A stretch of DNA of 64,000 nucleotides, from assembly GCF_017316025.1 (NCBI RefSeq), contig NZ_JAFLVT010000009.1, forward strand, positions 1 to 64,000, given 5' to 3'. Source of the stretch: Candidatus Enterococcus myersii. GTDB lineage: Bacteria > Bacillota > Bacilli > Lactobacillales > Enterococcaceae. Each line of letters starts with the position of its first letter. Within the stretch, counting starts at the first letter, position 1. The translations under genes and the position numbers were made by a program. Below, piece by piece: positions 9,496 to 18,150 of this stretch. The notes under the pieces were generated by a model. The model was not told where the DNA came from, did not search any database, and was given only the letters and a program-made list of their open reading frames with translations.

Positions 9496-9936
9496 CTAAC
9501 TGGAATCATAGACCACTTGCAAGCCATTTTTATTTAAACTTGTGCCTGCTGGAACAATCATTTCGGCTAAATGAGGAGTGGCTCTTTCCCCTATTTTTGC
9601 AATGAGAAACAGTCGCTGAAATTGCCGTAATTTTTGCAGCATATAAAACCATTGAATATTTGAAAAAAGCGCTCGAAAATAATGTAAATGAGCAATCATA
9701 AAGTGGTTCCAATGCTTACTTTGATAAATCGCAATAACTTCTGCTTGATATAGTTCAAGACGTAAAGGGGCTATCTTAACAAATAATTTACTACAAACAT
9801 CAATAAAACGTAAATACGTTAAAAAGCGTCTTTCATCTTTGGTTTCTTTTAGAAAAACTTTCAAACGTCTTGCCGTTGTCTCAGCTTTAAAATAACCTAA
9901 TTGATTTGGACTCACGACTAAATACACCTCGATCAC
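9496..9936 (-). CDS. Hypothetical protein, about 140 aa, family not recognised
   Basis: A 146-codon frame at most, rich in aromatic and basic residues (LYQAEVIAIYQSKHWNHF, LRQFQRLFLIAK), with no signal peptide, no clear membrane helix and no motif that I recognise. Two starts are plausible: GTG at 9936, where the AGGGG site is only 2 nt away, or GTG at 9915 (VSPNQLGYFK), which has GAGGTG at 9 nt and is preferred on spacing. It lies between the pilus-operon terminator and the clpB promoter, on the same strand as both. A TTGACA at 9973-9978 (minus strand), just past the pilus terminator, may drive it. The frame is free of stops and GC is similar to that of its neighbours, so I think it is real. 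Confidence 0.5.
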   Translation of the reverse strand: MIEVYLVVSPNQLGYFKAETTARRLKVFLKETKDERRFLTYLRFIDVCSKLFVKIAPLRLELYQAEVIAIYQSKHWNHFMIAHLHYFRALFSNIQWFYMLQKLRQFQRLFLIAKIGERATPHLAEMIVPAGTSLNKNGLQVVYDSS

Positions 9937-9976
9937 TTCCCCTCACTTTAACAACGAAAAAAATAAAGATAATGTC

Positions 9977-10005
9977 AAAAAAAATCGGAGGAAAATTCCT
10001 CCGAT
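9977..10005 (-). terminator. Terminator of the pilin operon
   Basis: ATCGGAGGAA (9984-9993) and TTCCTCCGAT (9996-10005) pair perfectly; seven T follow on the minus strand (9977-9983). It starts 15 bp past the stop codon of the second pilin gene. Confidence 0.9.
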
Positions 10006-10019
10006 CTTTTTGCAGTATG

Positions 10020-11438
10020 CTATTTATCGTCTTTATCGTTTTTCTTTTTCCATAAGAATACTGCACCACCGGCTAATATAACGCCGAATAATGAGAAGGC
10101 TGCTTTGCCTTCGTTGGTTTTTGGTAACATCCGTCGCGCTGTTGTTGCAACGGTGTCAACCAATTCGCCAAGTGTTTGTGGTAGTCGACCACGAGTTCTC
10201 GTTGGTTCTGCTGGTGTTGATGTTGGTTCACTTGGTGTAGTGGAACTAGATTCAGTTGGTGGTTCTTCTTGCGTATTATAGACACGAGGCGTTTTTTCTT
10301 CCATCGCTTTAGCTGGAACTTCACCGTCTGGATTTTCCAACATTGGTTGTCCATCAATTAATACTGGTAAGTAATTACCATCTTCATCGTACCAAGATTC
10401 TGGAACTTCAATTTTGATTCGTTTTTCTTTATTGCCGATTACAAACCCTTCAGCACTCTCCAATTCCTCAAAGTAGAAAGTTCCCGATGGTAAAAAGCGT
10501 GCGCCTGTGTTTACCAACCCATCTTTATCAGACTCAAAAATATTAACACGATCGTCATGGAGCGGATCTTCTGATTCCACCCATTTGTTCTTCAAGTCAT
10601 TAACATCACTCATGTCCAGATAAAGTTTCTTACCATCCTCTTCACGATATATTGCAAATTTTGCGCCGGCAATTGGTCCTAGGTCTTCACCACTTGCTTG
10701 TTGCCCAAATTTAAAGAAGTACGGATCACGGACATAGCCCACATTTTTAGGATAAAGATGAATTTGCGTTAGACTTTCGTTATTGACATAAATTGGCAAG
10801 GTGATTAAAAGTGGTCGGCCTAATTTTTCCATATCCACGTTTAAATCTTTTTTCTCTGTCAGACCTGTTTCAAGAATCAAATAGGCTGCCTCTTCATCAC
10901 CACTTTTAACTGGTAATTTAGGGAATGTTGCAATCCCTTCTAACGTCCGGCCATCAGGCATTTCCGTTTTTTGTGAAACAATCGCTTGCGCGTTTACTTT
11001 AGTTAATTTTGACTCCTCCGCCATTTTAATTGCTTCTTTTCGGGCTAAAGTTGCGATATAGTCAACAAAATCTTTTTGGGAAGAAACTTTGACTCCATTT
11101 GGCAGTTGCCCTTTTTCTTTGACATCTTTATACCAAGGGGTTGCATCATAAATATCAAACATCGCACCATTTAGCGGTAGTGAATTTTCTAGTAACGTAT
11201 TATCTTGCTCTGTTAATTGTTCACCCACAATTTGCAGACCATCATTTTGATACTCCCAATCTTCCAGCTCTTTATTATTTTTCCAACGAAGATCACGGAA
11301 AATTCGTTTGTGCAAATAAATTGTCACTTCTTCAGGATTATCGGCGGCCTCTGCGATGGTTTCGCCATTACTAGTAAAAGTAAAGACTAAAGGTAATAGC
11401 AGTAACAGTGCTAGTAAGCTTGTCATAATCTTTTTCAT
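10020..11438 (-). CDS. Pilin backbone-like, SpaA-type surface protein with LPKTN sorting signal
   Basis: A 472-aa secreted, wall-anchored protein. Residues 1-30 are a signal peptide (MKKIMTSLLALLLLLP, cleavage near AEAAD). A YPKN pilin motif lies in IHLYPKNVG (about 226-234); its lysine is the usual sortase C acceptor in pilus shafts. An E-box-like segment YFEELESAEGF (about 318-328) falls within a Cna-B/SpaA domain. A Pro/Thr/Ser linker (about 385-415) leads to the sorting region: LPKTNEG, a hydrophobic helix and a KKKNDKDDK tail. The motif is LPXTN rather than LPXTG, and a second LPQTL lies 20 residues earlier. The ATG at 11438 overlaps the upstream gene's stop region, with AGGAGG inside that gene, so translation is probably coupled. 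No sortase gene is adjacent. Confidence 0.8.
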   Translation of the reverse strand: MKKIMTSLLALLLLLPLVFTFTSNGETIAEAADNPEEVTIYLHKRIFRDLRWKNNKELEDWEYQNDGLQIVGEQLTEQDNTLLENSLPLNGAMFDIYDATPWYKDVKEKGQLPNGVKVSSQKDFVDYIATLARKEAIKMAEESKLTKVNAQAIVSQKTEMPDGRTLEGIATFPKLPVKSGDEEAAYLILETGLTEKKDLNVDMEKLGRPLLITLPIYVNNESLTQIHLYPKNVGYVRDPYFFKFGQQASGEDLGPIAGAKFAIYREEDGKKLYLDMSDVNDLKNKWVESEDPLHDDRVNIFESDKDGLVNTGARFLPSGTFYFEELESAEGFVIGNKEKRIKIEVPESWYDEDGNYLPVLIDGQPMLENPDGEVPAKAMEEKTPRVYNTQEEPPTESSSTTPSEPTSTPAEPTRTRGRLPQTLGELVDTVATTARRMLPKTNEGKAAFSLFGVILAGGAVFLWKKKNDKDDK

Positions 11439-11439
11439 T

Positions 11440-14400
11440 TTAAGCGCCTCCTTTCTTATTACGATAAACATAAAAGGCGCCTAATCCTCCGACAATTGCC
11501 AGAACTACTAGCGAGAGTGTCATAAACTTCTTAATACCTTGACCACCAGTTGTTGGCAAGCTACCTTCTGGGGTATTCTTTGCTTTCAATTCAATTGTGT
11601 TATTATTTGTATCTCCTTTTGTAAGCTCATATTTAAAGTCTTCTTTAGCGATAGCTTTTCCATTATAGGTAATTGTTACAACACCTTTTTCACTAATTTC
11701 AACTTCAAATGGATGTTCCAATAAGAGATAACCATCTGGAGCAGTTTTTTCTTTAACAAGATACGTTTTTCCTGCTGCTAATTCATAAACATTGTCTTTT
11801 TTCTTGAAAACTGATTTTCCAGAACCATCAGTTGTAGCTTCTGCTAATGGTGTTTTAAATTCGTTGTCTTCTTTAGCAAACAATTCAAATGTGGCATTTG
11901 ATAATGGATTTTTTGTGACTTCATCAATTTTTAATATAGACAACTCAAAGGCTTTAATTTTATTTTCAATCTTACCAATTTTATCATTTGGTGTTATTAG
12001 CCAGCGTTCTTGGTCTTTATTGTAAGTTACCGTTAATTTTTCACCATTGATAGTGGCGGACTTATCTTTAGCGGAGATTGCAATTTCCCAAGTATTAGCA
12101 ACGCGACTGTATCCATCAATCGTTTCTGTTTCAGTTAACGTGTAAGTCCCTGGTTCCAAATCTTCAGTAAATGTGATTTTCCCGCCATCTTTTGATTTAG
12201 TAGTATACTTCTTATCGTCTTTTGTTAATGTAAAGGTTACACCGTCTAATTTGCTACCAAATCCATCTGTTTTTAGTAGCTCTAGTCGGAATGGATATAA
12301 GTGATTTTGAACTTTATTATCCGTTATCGGCTTATCGGCACTGTTTTTTATAGTTACATTTAAGTTCTGATCAACAGTCACCTTCAAATTGCCAATTGGC
12401 TTATACCCCTCAAGAGTTTTAGTTTCTTTAATGACATAGTTACCCGGAGCAACCAGTTTATCAAATTTAACTTTTCCATCGACAGATGATGTTGCAGAAG
12501 TTATAACAGTTCTCCCATTGCTTTCATACAAAGTAAATTCAACACCAGATAATAAATTACCTTGACCGTCTATTTTTTCAAATTCAATCGCAGTTTTATT
12601 ATCGCGGACTTTGGTGTGGACCAGGTTTGTTTCAAAGGCTGGTTTTTGGCCCTTGCCATCTCCATAGACAAAGGTCACTTTCGCTTTATTTTCCATTAAA
12701 TCGTCAATTTTATCATCTACGGTATTGGTTACTTTAACTTTCAAACGTAGGCTAAAGTCTTTCCCATAAAAACCATCTTCACCAGATTGTTCGTTAATTG
12801 CTCGAGAAGCCGCTTCCGTCAAAATCAATGTTAATTTACCAGTACTTCTGTCATAGTTTGAATCATCTTCAAAAAGTTTTTTCACCTCAGTGTAAACAGG
12901 ATTCCAATTTATAATTTCTTTCGTTTCAAATTTCGTTGTTCCGTTAATATTATAAAGTGTTAGGCTATCTTTCCAATTACTATCAGAAAGTTCCACTCCT
13001 TTTGGCAACGTATCTTCAATTATATATTGCTTAGGTACGATTAATGATTTTGAACTAACATCAATTGTTTCTTGGTTAATAAAATAGTAGTGATCCTGAC
13101 CAGTTTCTACATAACGGGAAGCCTTAGTAGGAACGCCTTCACTTAGTTCACTTTCCTTATCTGCATCGTGACCTTTGACACGATATTTTTCTGGTAATGA
13201 CCAGGGATCGTTGCCGTCATTGTAACGATCTAAATCATTGTAATAGCGTTGTTCAAATCCAGACACACCACCTGTTGGACTATTCCAATTATTACCTTTC
13301 TGATACTGTTTTAGCGGTTGCACCGTTTTGGTTGGTGGATTCTGATTAACTTGAGCCAAACTAGAACTTGCAAAGGTGTTCCAAGCACGCCCTTGAGTTG
13401 AGCCAAATTTATATTTGTGGGCTGTACCTTCCATCGGAAATGTTACAGCAGCCGTTGCAAAGGTTGCACCACCAAGATAATCTGTAAAGGAATTGGAGCC
13501 ATTACTATAATAACTATTTTTATCATAGTTACATGATCCACTATGAGGATTTAACGTACTTCCAAAGTTCCCGGCTTGACCACCGTCAATTCGACCGGCA
13601 AATTCGTGCGCATTTTTTGCTGTTACACCGAAATGAAGATCTATATTACCATAACCGTTTAAAGATGCAAAAGTCATCGTAGCGTCCGAACCTTCCGAAA
13701 AGTCGATAAAATCATTTGGCATATTTGTATCACTGGCATTGGGATGTTTTTCAGCATCAAAAAAATTAAATTCAATATCAAATTTATGGATATTTCCATA
13801 AATTACTCCTGAAAATAGATTATGGGAAAACTCCATCCAAGGTTTCACATCAGATGAATTCCACGTAGCACTAGGGCCAATTACAATATTTGTTAGATGA
13901 ATAACAGCTCCGACTTTTTTTGGTGTTAGCCCATCAGCGCCGATATAGCCTCCTACGTGGTCATAAATTAATGTGATTTCCTCATTTTCCATTTTACCAG
14001 TACTGTTTTCAAATTGCATTGTAGCAGTTTTGTTTGATTCTTTCGAATTCTTCATTGCTGTATAATAGGGGTTGGTCCCATTAGTTGATTTATTATAAAC
14101 GATAGCGGTCCCTGCTGCTCCATCGGTGAAAAGTTTATAGGTATTTTCACTTAACGCCGCTGCTGCAGAATTGTAGTCTTCTGTATGTGCTGCAGTTAGA
14201 TTTTTTTTGTGTTTGATAGTTGGTTGGTAGTCTGACTTCCCACTTTGTTTTGCTTTTGATATTACATGGACCTTCTCCACAATAGCATCTTGTGAAATAA
14301 TCAAATCTTTCCCGACTGTAGATCCTGCTCTGGTATTTCGTGATTGCGTAGCTTGTTTTGTCGTATTTGCTTTCTTTGTTTCGGTTTGCGTTTTTTCGGC

Positions 14401-15036
14401 TGGATTTTCAACTGCTGGACCTTTTAACGTGAAAGTTTCAGCTGATTTGCCAACTAAAATATTTTCTACTACTTCAAACTCTTCTGTAGACGATGGTACT
14501 GTTTCTTCTTCGCTTGTCTCAGAAGTAGCCACCGTACTAATTGAATCAATTACGACTGGATTTTCACCATCAAATTGCAATGCTAATGTTGGTTCAGATC
14601 CAATTGCTGTCGTATATTTAAAACTGCCTTTCCCGTTATCGGTAAAAGATTTCGCTTCGATCCAGCTGCCTTTTTCAACACTACCAGCTTGAAACTGGGT
14701 TTCTGGTAATTGCAGATTGGGATCTGCTGCTGAAACGATTTCACCATTTGTTAATTTAAGCTTGAGTTTTCCTTTCTCATAGGTACCATTCACATCATTT
14801 GTTGTACTTTTTGACATGTCATAATCATAATTAATTAACCAACTGGTCGTGCCTTTTTCTGTATCGTTTTGCGAAGTATAGCTGACTTTTAAAAAGTCGG
14901 TATTGATTAATTCCGTTGGCGTTGGTTCATTCGCAGATGTTCGCCAAAGGGAAGAAATCGAAAACAGACCTTCTAAAAGGGGCAGCAACATCGCAACAAC
15001 AACTACAACTATTAGAATTTTTTTCCGTTTCGTCAT
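11440..15036 (-). CDS. Large LPXTG pilus tip/adhesin with three Cna-B domains
   Basis: A 1198-aa surface protein. It has a signal peptide (MTKRKKILIVVVVVAMLL, cleavage near TSA) and an N-terminal adhesive region of about 650 residues rich in Asn, Ser and Gly. An isopeptide-forming fimbrial D2-like region precedes the Cna-B repeats (LRLKVKVTNTVDDKIDDL, about 745-762). Three Cna-B/SpaA prealbumin-like repeats follow at about 815-895, 915-1000 and 1030-1132; each has a Lys in an F/L-x-K-x-D strand and a Glu in KETKTLEGY, TETETIDGY or KEKTAPDGY, the residues of spontaneous isopeptide bonds. It ends in LPTTG (1160-1164), a helix and a basic tail. I see no von Willebrand A metal site, unlike EbpA or RrgA. 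It is first in a two-gene operon with the YPKN-bearing protein, so a tip or minor-pilin role is inferred. Confidence 0.8.
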   Translation of the reverse strand: MTKRKKILIVVVVVAMLLPLLEGLFSISSLWRTSANEPTPTELINTDFLKVSYTSQNDTEKGTTSWLINYDYDMSKSTTNDVNGTYEKGKLKLKLTNGEIVSAADPNLQLPETQFQAGSVEKGSWIEAKSFTDNGKGSFKYTTAIGSEPTLALQFDGENPVVIDSISTVATSETSEEETVPSSTEEFEVVENILVGKSAETFTLKGPAVENPAEKTQTETKKANTTKQATQSRNTRAGSTVGKDLIISQDAIVEKVHVISKAKQSGKSDYQPTIKHKKNLTAAHTEDYNSAAAALSENTYKLFTDGAAGTAIVYNKSTNGTNPYYTAMKNSKESNKTATMQFENSTGKMENEEITLIYDHVGGYIGADGLTPKKVGAVIHLTNIVIGPSATWNSSDVKPWMEFSHNLFSGVIYGNIHKFDIEFNFFDAEKHPNASDTNMPNDFIDFSEGSDATMTFASLNGYGNIDLHFGVTAKNAHEFAGRIDGGQAGNFGSTLNPHSGSCNYDKNSYYSNGSNSFTDYLGGATFATAAVTFPMEGTAHKYKFGSTQGRAWNTFASSSLAQVNQNPPTKTVQPLKQYQKGNNWNSPTGGVSGFEQRYYNDLDRYNDGNDPWSLPEKYRVKGHDADKESELSEGVPTKASRYVETGQDHYYFINQETIDVSSKSLIVPKQYIIEDTLPKGVELSDSNWKDSLTLYNINGTTKFETKEIINWNPVYTEVKKLFEDDSNYDRSTGKLTLILTEAASRAINEQSGEDGFYGKDFSLRLKVKVTNTVDDKIDDLMENKAKVTFVYGDGKGQKPAFETNLVHTKVRDNKTAIEFEKIDGQGNLLSGVEFTLYESNGRTVITSATSSVDGKVKFDKLVAPGNYVIKETKTLEGYKPIGNLKVTVDQNLNVTIKNSADKPITDNKVQNHLYPFRLELLKTDGFGSKLDGVTFTLTKDDKKYTTKSKDGGKITFTEDLEPGTYTLTETETIDGYSRVANTWEIAISAKDKSATINGEKLTVTYNKDQERWLITPNDKIGKIENKIKAFELSILKIDEVTKNPLSNATFELFAKEDNEFKTPLAEATTDGSGKSVFKKKDNVYELAAGKTYLVKEKTAPDGYLLLEHPFEVEISEKGVVTITYNGKAIAKEDFKYELTKGDTNNNTIELKAKNTPEGSLPTTGGQGIKKFMTLSLVVLAIVGGLGAFYVYRNKKGGA

Positions 15037-15068
15037 ATTCGCCCCTCCTCATTATCCTCATCATATTC

Positions 15069-15117
15069 TTACAACTTTATTGTACCAACCTTAATTTTTT
15101 TCTTCAAAAAGTTGTAA
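15069..15117 (-). promoter_or_regulatory. Pilin-operon promoter framed by a 10-bp inverted repeat
   Basis: Minus strand: -35 TTGAAG (15102-15107), 17-bp spacer, -10 TACAAT (15079-15084). The identical inverted arms TTACAACTTT (15069-15078) and AAAGTTGTAA (15108-15117) abut the -10 and -35 exactly. The strong ribosome site GAGGAGGGG lies just before the ATG at 15036. The arms are a candidate operator. Confidence 0.6.
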
Positions 15118-15415
15118 AATCCTGCACTAACAAGATAATTTAGAAAGCGCTGTTATTTATTCCGGCAAACGCCTTGGTATAATCATATTCTTATCGTTTT
15201 CTTATTTATATAATATATAAAACTCATCTTTATCGTTAAAAACATAAAAAAATCTTGTTAAAGTTGACTGAAAAATACGTTCGTTATCTGCTGATATTAT
15301 CGCTTTTATTGTATTTTTTACTTTAATAATGGAATGAAAAACGTCTAACGCAGCTTACAATTAAGGAAGATTATTATTATCATGATATTCTAATTTTAAA
15401 TTTAGAAACAAAAAA
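15118..15415. other. Intergenic region upstream of the pilin operon
   Basis: About 300 bp of AT-rich sequence without a credible gene. It holds a weak cre-like sequence TAGAAAGCGCTGTTA (15141-15155), an unassigned TATAAT on the plus strand (15178-15183), and at 15336-15375 a stretch loosely similar to the intergenic repeat at 37.3 kb. Confidence 0.4.
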
Positions 15416-15443
15416 ACAAACCAGAAATGAGCTTCTAGTTTGT
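15409..15443 (-). terminator. Terminator overlapping the end of the UPF0104 gene
   Basis: ACAAACCAGAA (15416-15426) pairs with TTCTAGTTTGT (15433-15443) with one mismatch; a T-run follows on the minus strand. The stem includes the TAG stop codon at 15435-15437. Confidence 0.75.
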
Positions 15444-16475
15444 CTTTTCACTACTTTGATTTAATTCTTTCAATTCGCCTTTAATTGCTTTGCGTTTATC
15501 CCATAAAACATAAACAAAACCCAAGGCAAAAGGCCAAATATAGGTAGCAAAGCGATACAGCAACATAGAAGATACGGCATCGACTGTACCAACCAGTGGT
15601 TTAAACAACAATAAATACACAAACTCAAAAGAACCAATTCCCGCAGGTGTTGGAATCACCCCAGCCAAAATAACGGTAAAACTAATCAGGGAAAAGGTCA
15701 GTAGAAAGTCTAGCGACGGATGATTCTCCACCAACAGAAAATAAGGTAGCACATACCAGATTGCCATTTTCAATAAGTTTAGCAAAAAGATTTTAAAAAT
15801 TCGTGGACGTTCTTGTAAGATACCGTTCACTGCCAAACGCAACGAATATATTTGCAAATTCGCCTGATCCACCATTTCCCGCAGTTTTTGTGATTTGAAT
15901 AATTTATTGGTTATCTTGACAAAAAGAACTTGCAATTTCAAGCTCAAAGAAAGAAGCAAGAGAGCTGCAATAATCAAAAAAGTTACAATCATACCCGCTA
16001 AAATTAACGGGATCATATTTGGTGCTTTATCATAAAACAAAGAAAATTGAATAAGTAAGCCAATGAGGGCATAGACCAGTAATGCCAGTTTATACATCAC
16101 CATGTGAAGAGCAGTCACGCCTACTCCATCAGAAACTTTCAATCCTTTGCGCCGATAATAATTCACCTCTGAAATGAGAGTCCCAGCCCCAAAGGTAACC
16201 ACACGATAAAAAGTATAATAACAAACAGCAAAAAAACCATCGCGCCGGGTAAAATCAGAAGTAAAGGGTTCGGCTAAGGTTTTAATATTGATACCTTCGG
16301 CAATCAAGTAGAGTGTTCCACAGGCAAAAACGGTGATTAAAGCATAAACAGTCGTACTTTTTAACTCTGCCAAAATTTCACCAAAGGAATTTTGCAACAA
16401 ATAAAACATTACCCCTAAAATTACAACCAGTAGTACAATATTCAAGAGTAATTTCGTTTTTGAATTAATTTTCAT
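15435..16475 (-). CDS. UPF0104 / lysylphosphatidylglycerol-synthase-type flippase domain membrane protein
   Basis: A 346-aa polytopic membrane protein matching the MprF N-terminal flippase-like domain (UPF0104/AglD family) without the aminoacyltransferase domain. Hydrophobic segments repeat through the whole length (LLLNIVLLVVILGVMFYLL near 8-26, then about seven more). The conserved loop GVIPTPAGIGSFE (about 272-284) is characteristic of the family. Homologues are implicated in lipid translocation, but the substrate here cannot be told. AAGGAG stands 5 nt before the ATG. The DUF1294 gene lies 18 bp upstream and the terminator overlaps its own stop, so the two form a small membrane-protein operon. 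Confidence 0.82.
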   Translation of the reverse strand: MKINSKTKLLLNIVLLVVILGVMFYLLQNSFGEILAELKSTTVYALITVFACGTLYLIAEGINIKTLAEPFTSDFTRRDGFFAVCYYTFYRVVTFGAGTLISEVNYYRRKGLKVSDGVGVTALHMVMYKLALLVYALIGLLIQFSLFYDKAPNMIPLILAGMIVTFLIIAALLLLSLSLKLQVLFVKITNKLFKSQKLREMVDQANLQIYSLRLAVNGILQERPRIFKIFLLNLLKMAIWYVLPYFLLVENHPSLDFLLTFSLISFTVILAGVIPTPAGIGSFEFVYLLLFKPLVGTVDAVSSMLLYRFATYIWPFALGFVYVLWDKRKAIKGELKELNQSSEKTN

Positions 16476-16493
16476 AAAAACTCCTTTAAACTA

Positions 16494-16760
16494 CTAGTGA
16501 TAATAAACAATAAGCAATAAACACACGGCAATTCCGATTAAAAAGCAAAGATAAAATTTCTTCTTACGGGTTTTATGGTGAAAGATTTTCTGAGCAAGTA
16601 ACCCACCTAAGCCACCACCGACCATGCCCATAAATAAGAGGTTTTTTTCAGAAATTCGCTGACCGCCTTTTACTGCTTGCCGCTTGTCGTAATACATTAA
16701 AAAGAAAACATATAAATTCACTAAGATTAGATAAAACCATAACGGGTTTTCGTTAAACAA
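16494..16760 (-). CDS. DUF1294 small membrane protein, TTG start
   Basis: An 88-aa protein with two or three hydrophobic helices (LWFYLILVNLYVFFLMYY near 5-22; YLCFLIGIAVCLLLIVYY at the C-terminus) around the family signature: Y-D-K-R-x-A, R-I-S-E-x-x-L-L, G-G-x-L-G-G and H-K-T. This is the DUF1294 pattern; no function is known to me. The start is probably TTG at 16760, because AGGAG is 8 nt before it; the TTG two codons earlier is too close to the site. It precedes the UPF0104 gene by 18 bp, so the two are likely co-transcribed. Confidence 0.8.
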   Translation of the reverse strand: MFNENPLWFYLILVNLYVFFLMYYDKRQAVKGGQRISEKNLLFMGMVGGGLGGLLAQKIFHHKTRKKKFYLCFLIGIAVCLLLIVYYH

Positions 16761-16794
16761 GAACAAAACTCCTTTATTTACAAATTATTTTAAA

Positions 16795-16840
16795 AAAAGA
16801 AAAGCGAGATTACTTACGCCAAGCGTAGGCCTCTCGCTTC
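16795..16840 (-). terminator. pepT terminator
   Basis: Outer stem AAGCGAGA (16803-16810) and TCTCGCTT (16833-16840), with an inner hairpin TACGC-CAA-GCGTA. A run of T with one C follows on the minus strand. Confidence 0.8.
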
Positions 16841-16874
16841 ATTATAACAAGTATACTAGAAAGTTTTGAATAAA

Positions 16875-18110
16875 TTATGCATTTTCAGCATTTAATTCAG
16901 CGATTTTCACAATAACATCTGTCGCTTTTTCCATTGCTTGAAGGGATACAAATTCAAAACGACCATGCATATTTTCCCCACCGGCAAAGATATTTGGCGT
17001 TGGTGTGCCTAATTGTGAAATTTTAGAGCCATCGGTCCCGCCACGCACAGGTTCGATAATCGGTTTAATTTCTAAAGCCAACATCGCTTCTTTGGCAATT
17101 TCTACAATGCTCATGTCTTTTTCAATTATTTCTTTCATATTGTAATATTGATCGTACATATTCACATCAATGCGTTTTTCATCAAATTGCCCATTCATTT
17201 TGTCTGCAATTTCTGTAATCAATGCTTTTCTGGCTTCGAATTTTTCATGATCGTGGTCACGGATAATGTAGCTCATTTTTGCTTCTTCTTCATTGCCGTT
17301 AATGGCCATCAAGTGGAAGAAGCCTTCGTAGCCTGCCGTTTTTTCTGGAATTTCAGTTTCTGGTAGCTGATTATTGAATGCAATGGCTAAACGTAATGCA
17401 TTAATCATTGTATCTTTGGCAGTCCCTGGATGAACATTTTTACCATGTATTGTAATTTCTGCGGCGGCGGCATTAAATGTTTCATATTGCAATTCACCGA
17501 CAGGACCACCGTCCATCGTATAAGCAAAATCAGCCCCAAATTGGGCAACGTCAAATTTATCAGCGCCAACGCCAATTTCTTCATCTGGACCAAAGCCGAC
17601 TTTGATTGTACCATGTTTAATTTCAGGGTTTTTAATTAAAATTTCTAAAGCTGTCATAATTTCAGCAATCCCGGCTTTATCATCTGCACCTAATAGCGTT
17701 GTCCCGTCGGTTGTAATGAGCGTTTGGCCAGCATAATTTTTTAAATTTGGAAAATCATTCGTATTTAAGGTATATTTCCCTGCTGGATCTAAATTGATTG
17801 TCGATTGTCCATCATAATTTTCAATAATTTGTGGGTTTACATTTTCAGCGTTAAAGTCCGCAGTATCCATGTGAGCAATAAAACCAATTGTTTTGACTGG
17901 TTTATCGCTGTTACTTGGCAACGTCGCGATGACATAGCCATTATTTTCATTATAAAGTACATCTTGTAAGCCTAATTCTTCTAATTCTTTTTTTAGTTCA
18001 TGGGCAAAAGCCACTTGCGTTTGTGTAGAGGGTGTTGTTTTACTCGTAGCATCAGAACGTGTTTGTGTTTTAACATAGCGTAAAAAGCGGGGTAATAAAT
18101 TTTCGTACAT
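16875..18110 (-). CDS. pepT: Peptidase T (tripeptide aminopeptidase)
   Basis: An M20B metallopeptidase of about 411 aa that removes the N-terminal residue from tripeptides in the cytoplasm. Metal ligands and catalytic residues are visible: H-M-D-T-A-D, G-A-D-D-K-A-G (bridging Asp), D-E-E-I-G-V-G (general base Glu and ligand Glu), M-D-G-G-P-V-G-E-L and the C-terminal R-G-G-T-D-G-S with the last ligand His in G-G-E-N-M-H-G. Length matches PepT. GGAGG precedes two adjacent ATGs (18113 and 18110); the second, giving MYENLLPRF, has the better 7-nt spacing. It has its own terminator and lies 40 bp after the Nif3-like gene. Confidence 0.95.
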   Translation of the reverse strand: MYENLLPRFLRYVKTQTRSDATSKTTPSTQTQVAFAHELKKELEELGLQDVLYNENNGYVIATLPSNSDKPVKTIGFIAHMDTADFNAENVNPQIIENYDGQSTINLDPAGKYTLNTNDFPNLKNYAGQTLITTDGTTLLGADDKAGIAEIMTALEILIKNPEIKHGTIKVGFGPDEEIGVGADKFDVAQFGADFAYTMDGGPVGELQYETFNAAAAEITIHGKNVHPGTAKDTMINALRLAIAFNNQLPETEIPEKTAGYEGFFHLMAINGNEEEAKMSYIIRDHDHEKFEARKALITEIADKMNGQFDEKRIDVNMYDQYYNMKEIIEKDMSIVEIAKEAMLALEIKPIIEPVRGGTDGSKISQLGTPTPNIFAGGENMHGRFEFVSLQAMEKATDVIVKIAELNAENA

Positions 18111-18150
18111 CATAGTTCCTCCCAAGTGTTTAAAAAACACAGTTTAATTT

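Noticed and set aside
11440-15036. EbpA/RrgA-type tip protein with a von Willebrand A domain
   Set aside because: No D-x-S-x-S metal site with its partner Thr and Asp was found; only Cna-B and isopeptide-type domains are visible.
15069-15117. Phase-variable invertible promoter
   Set aside because: The arms could suggest inversion, but a 29-bp invertible segment is far too short for known systems, and no recombinase gene is nearby.
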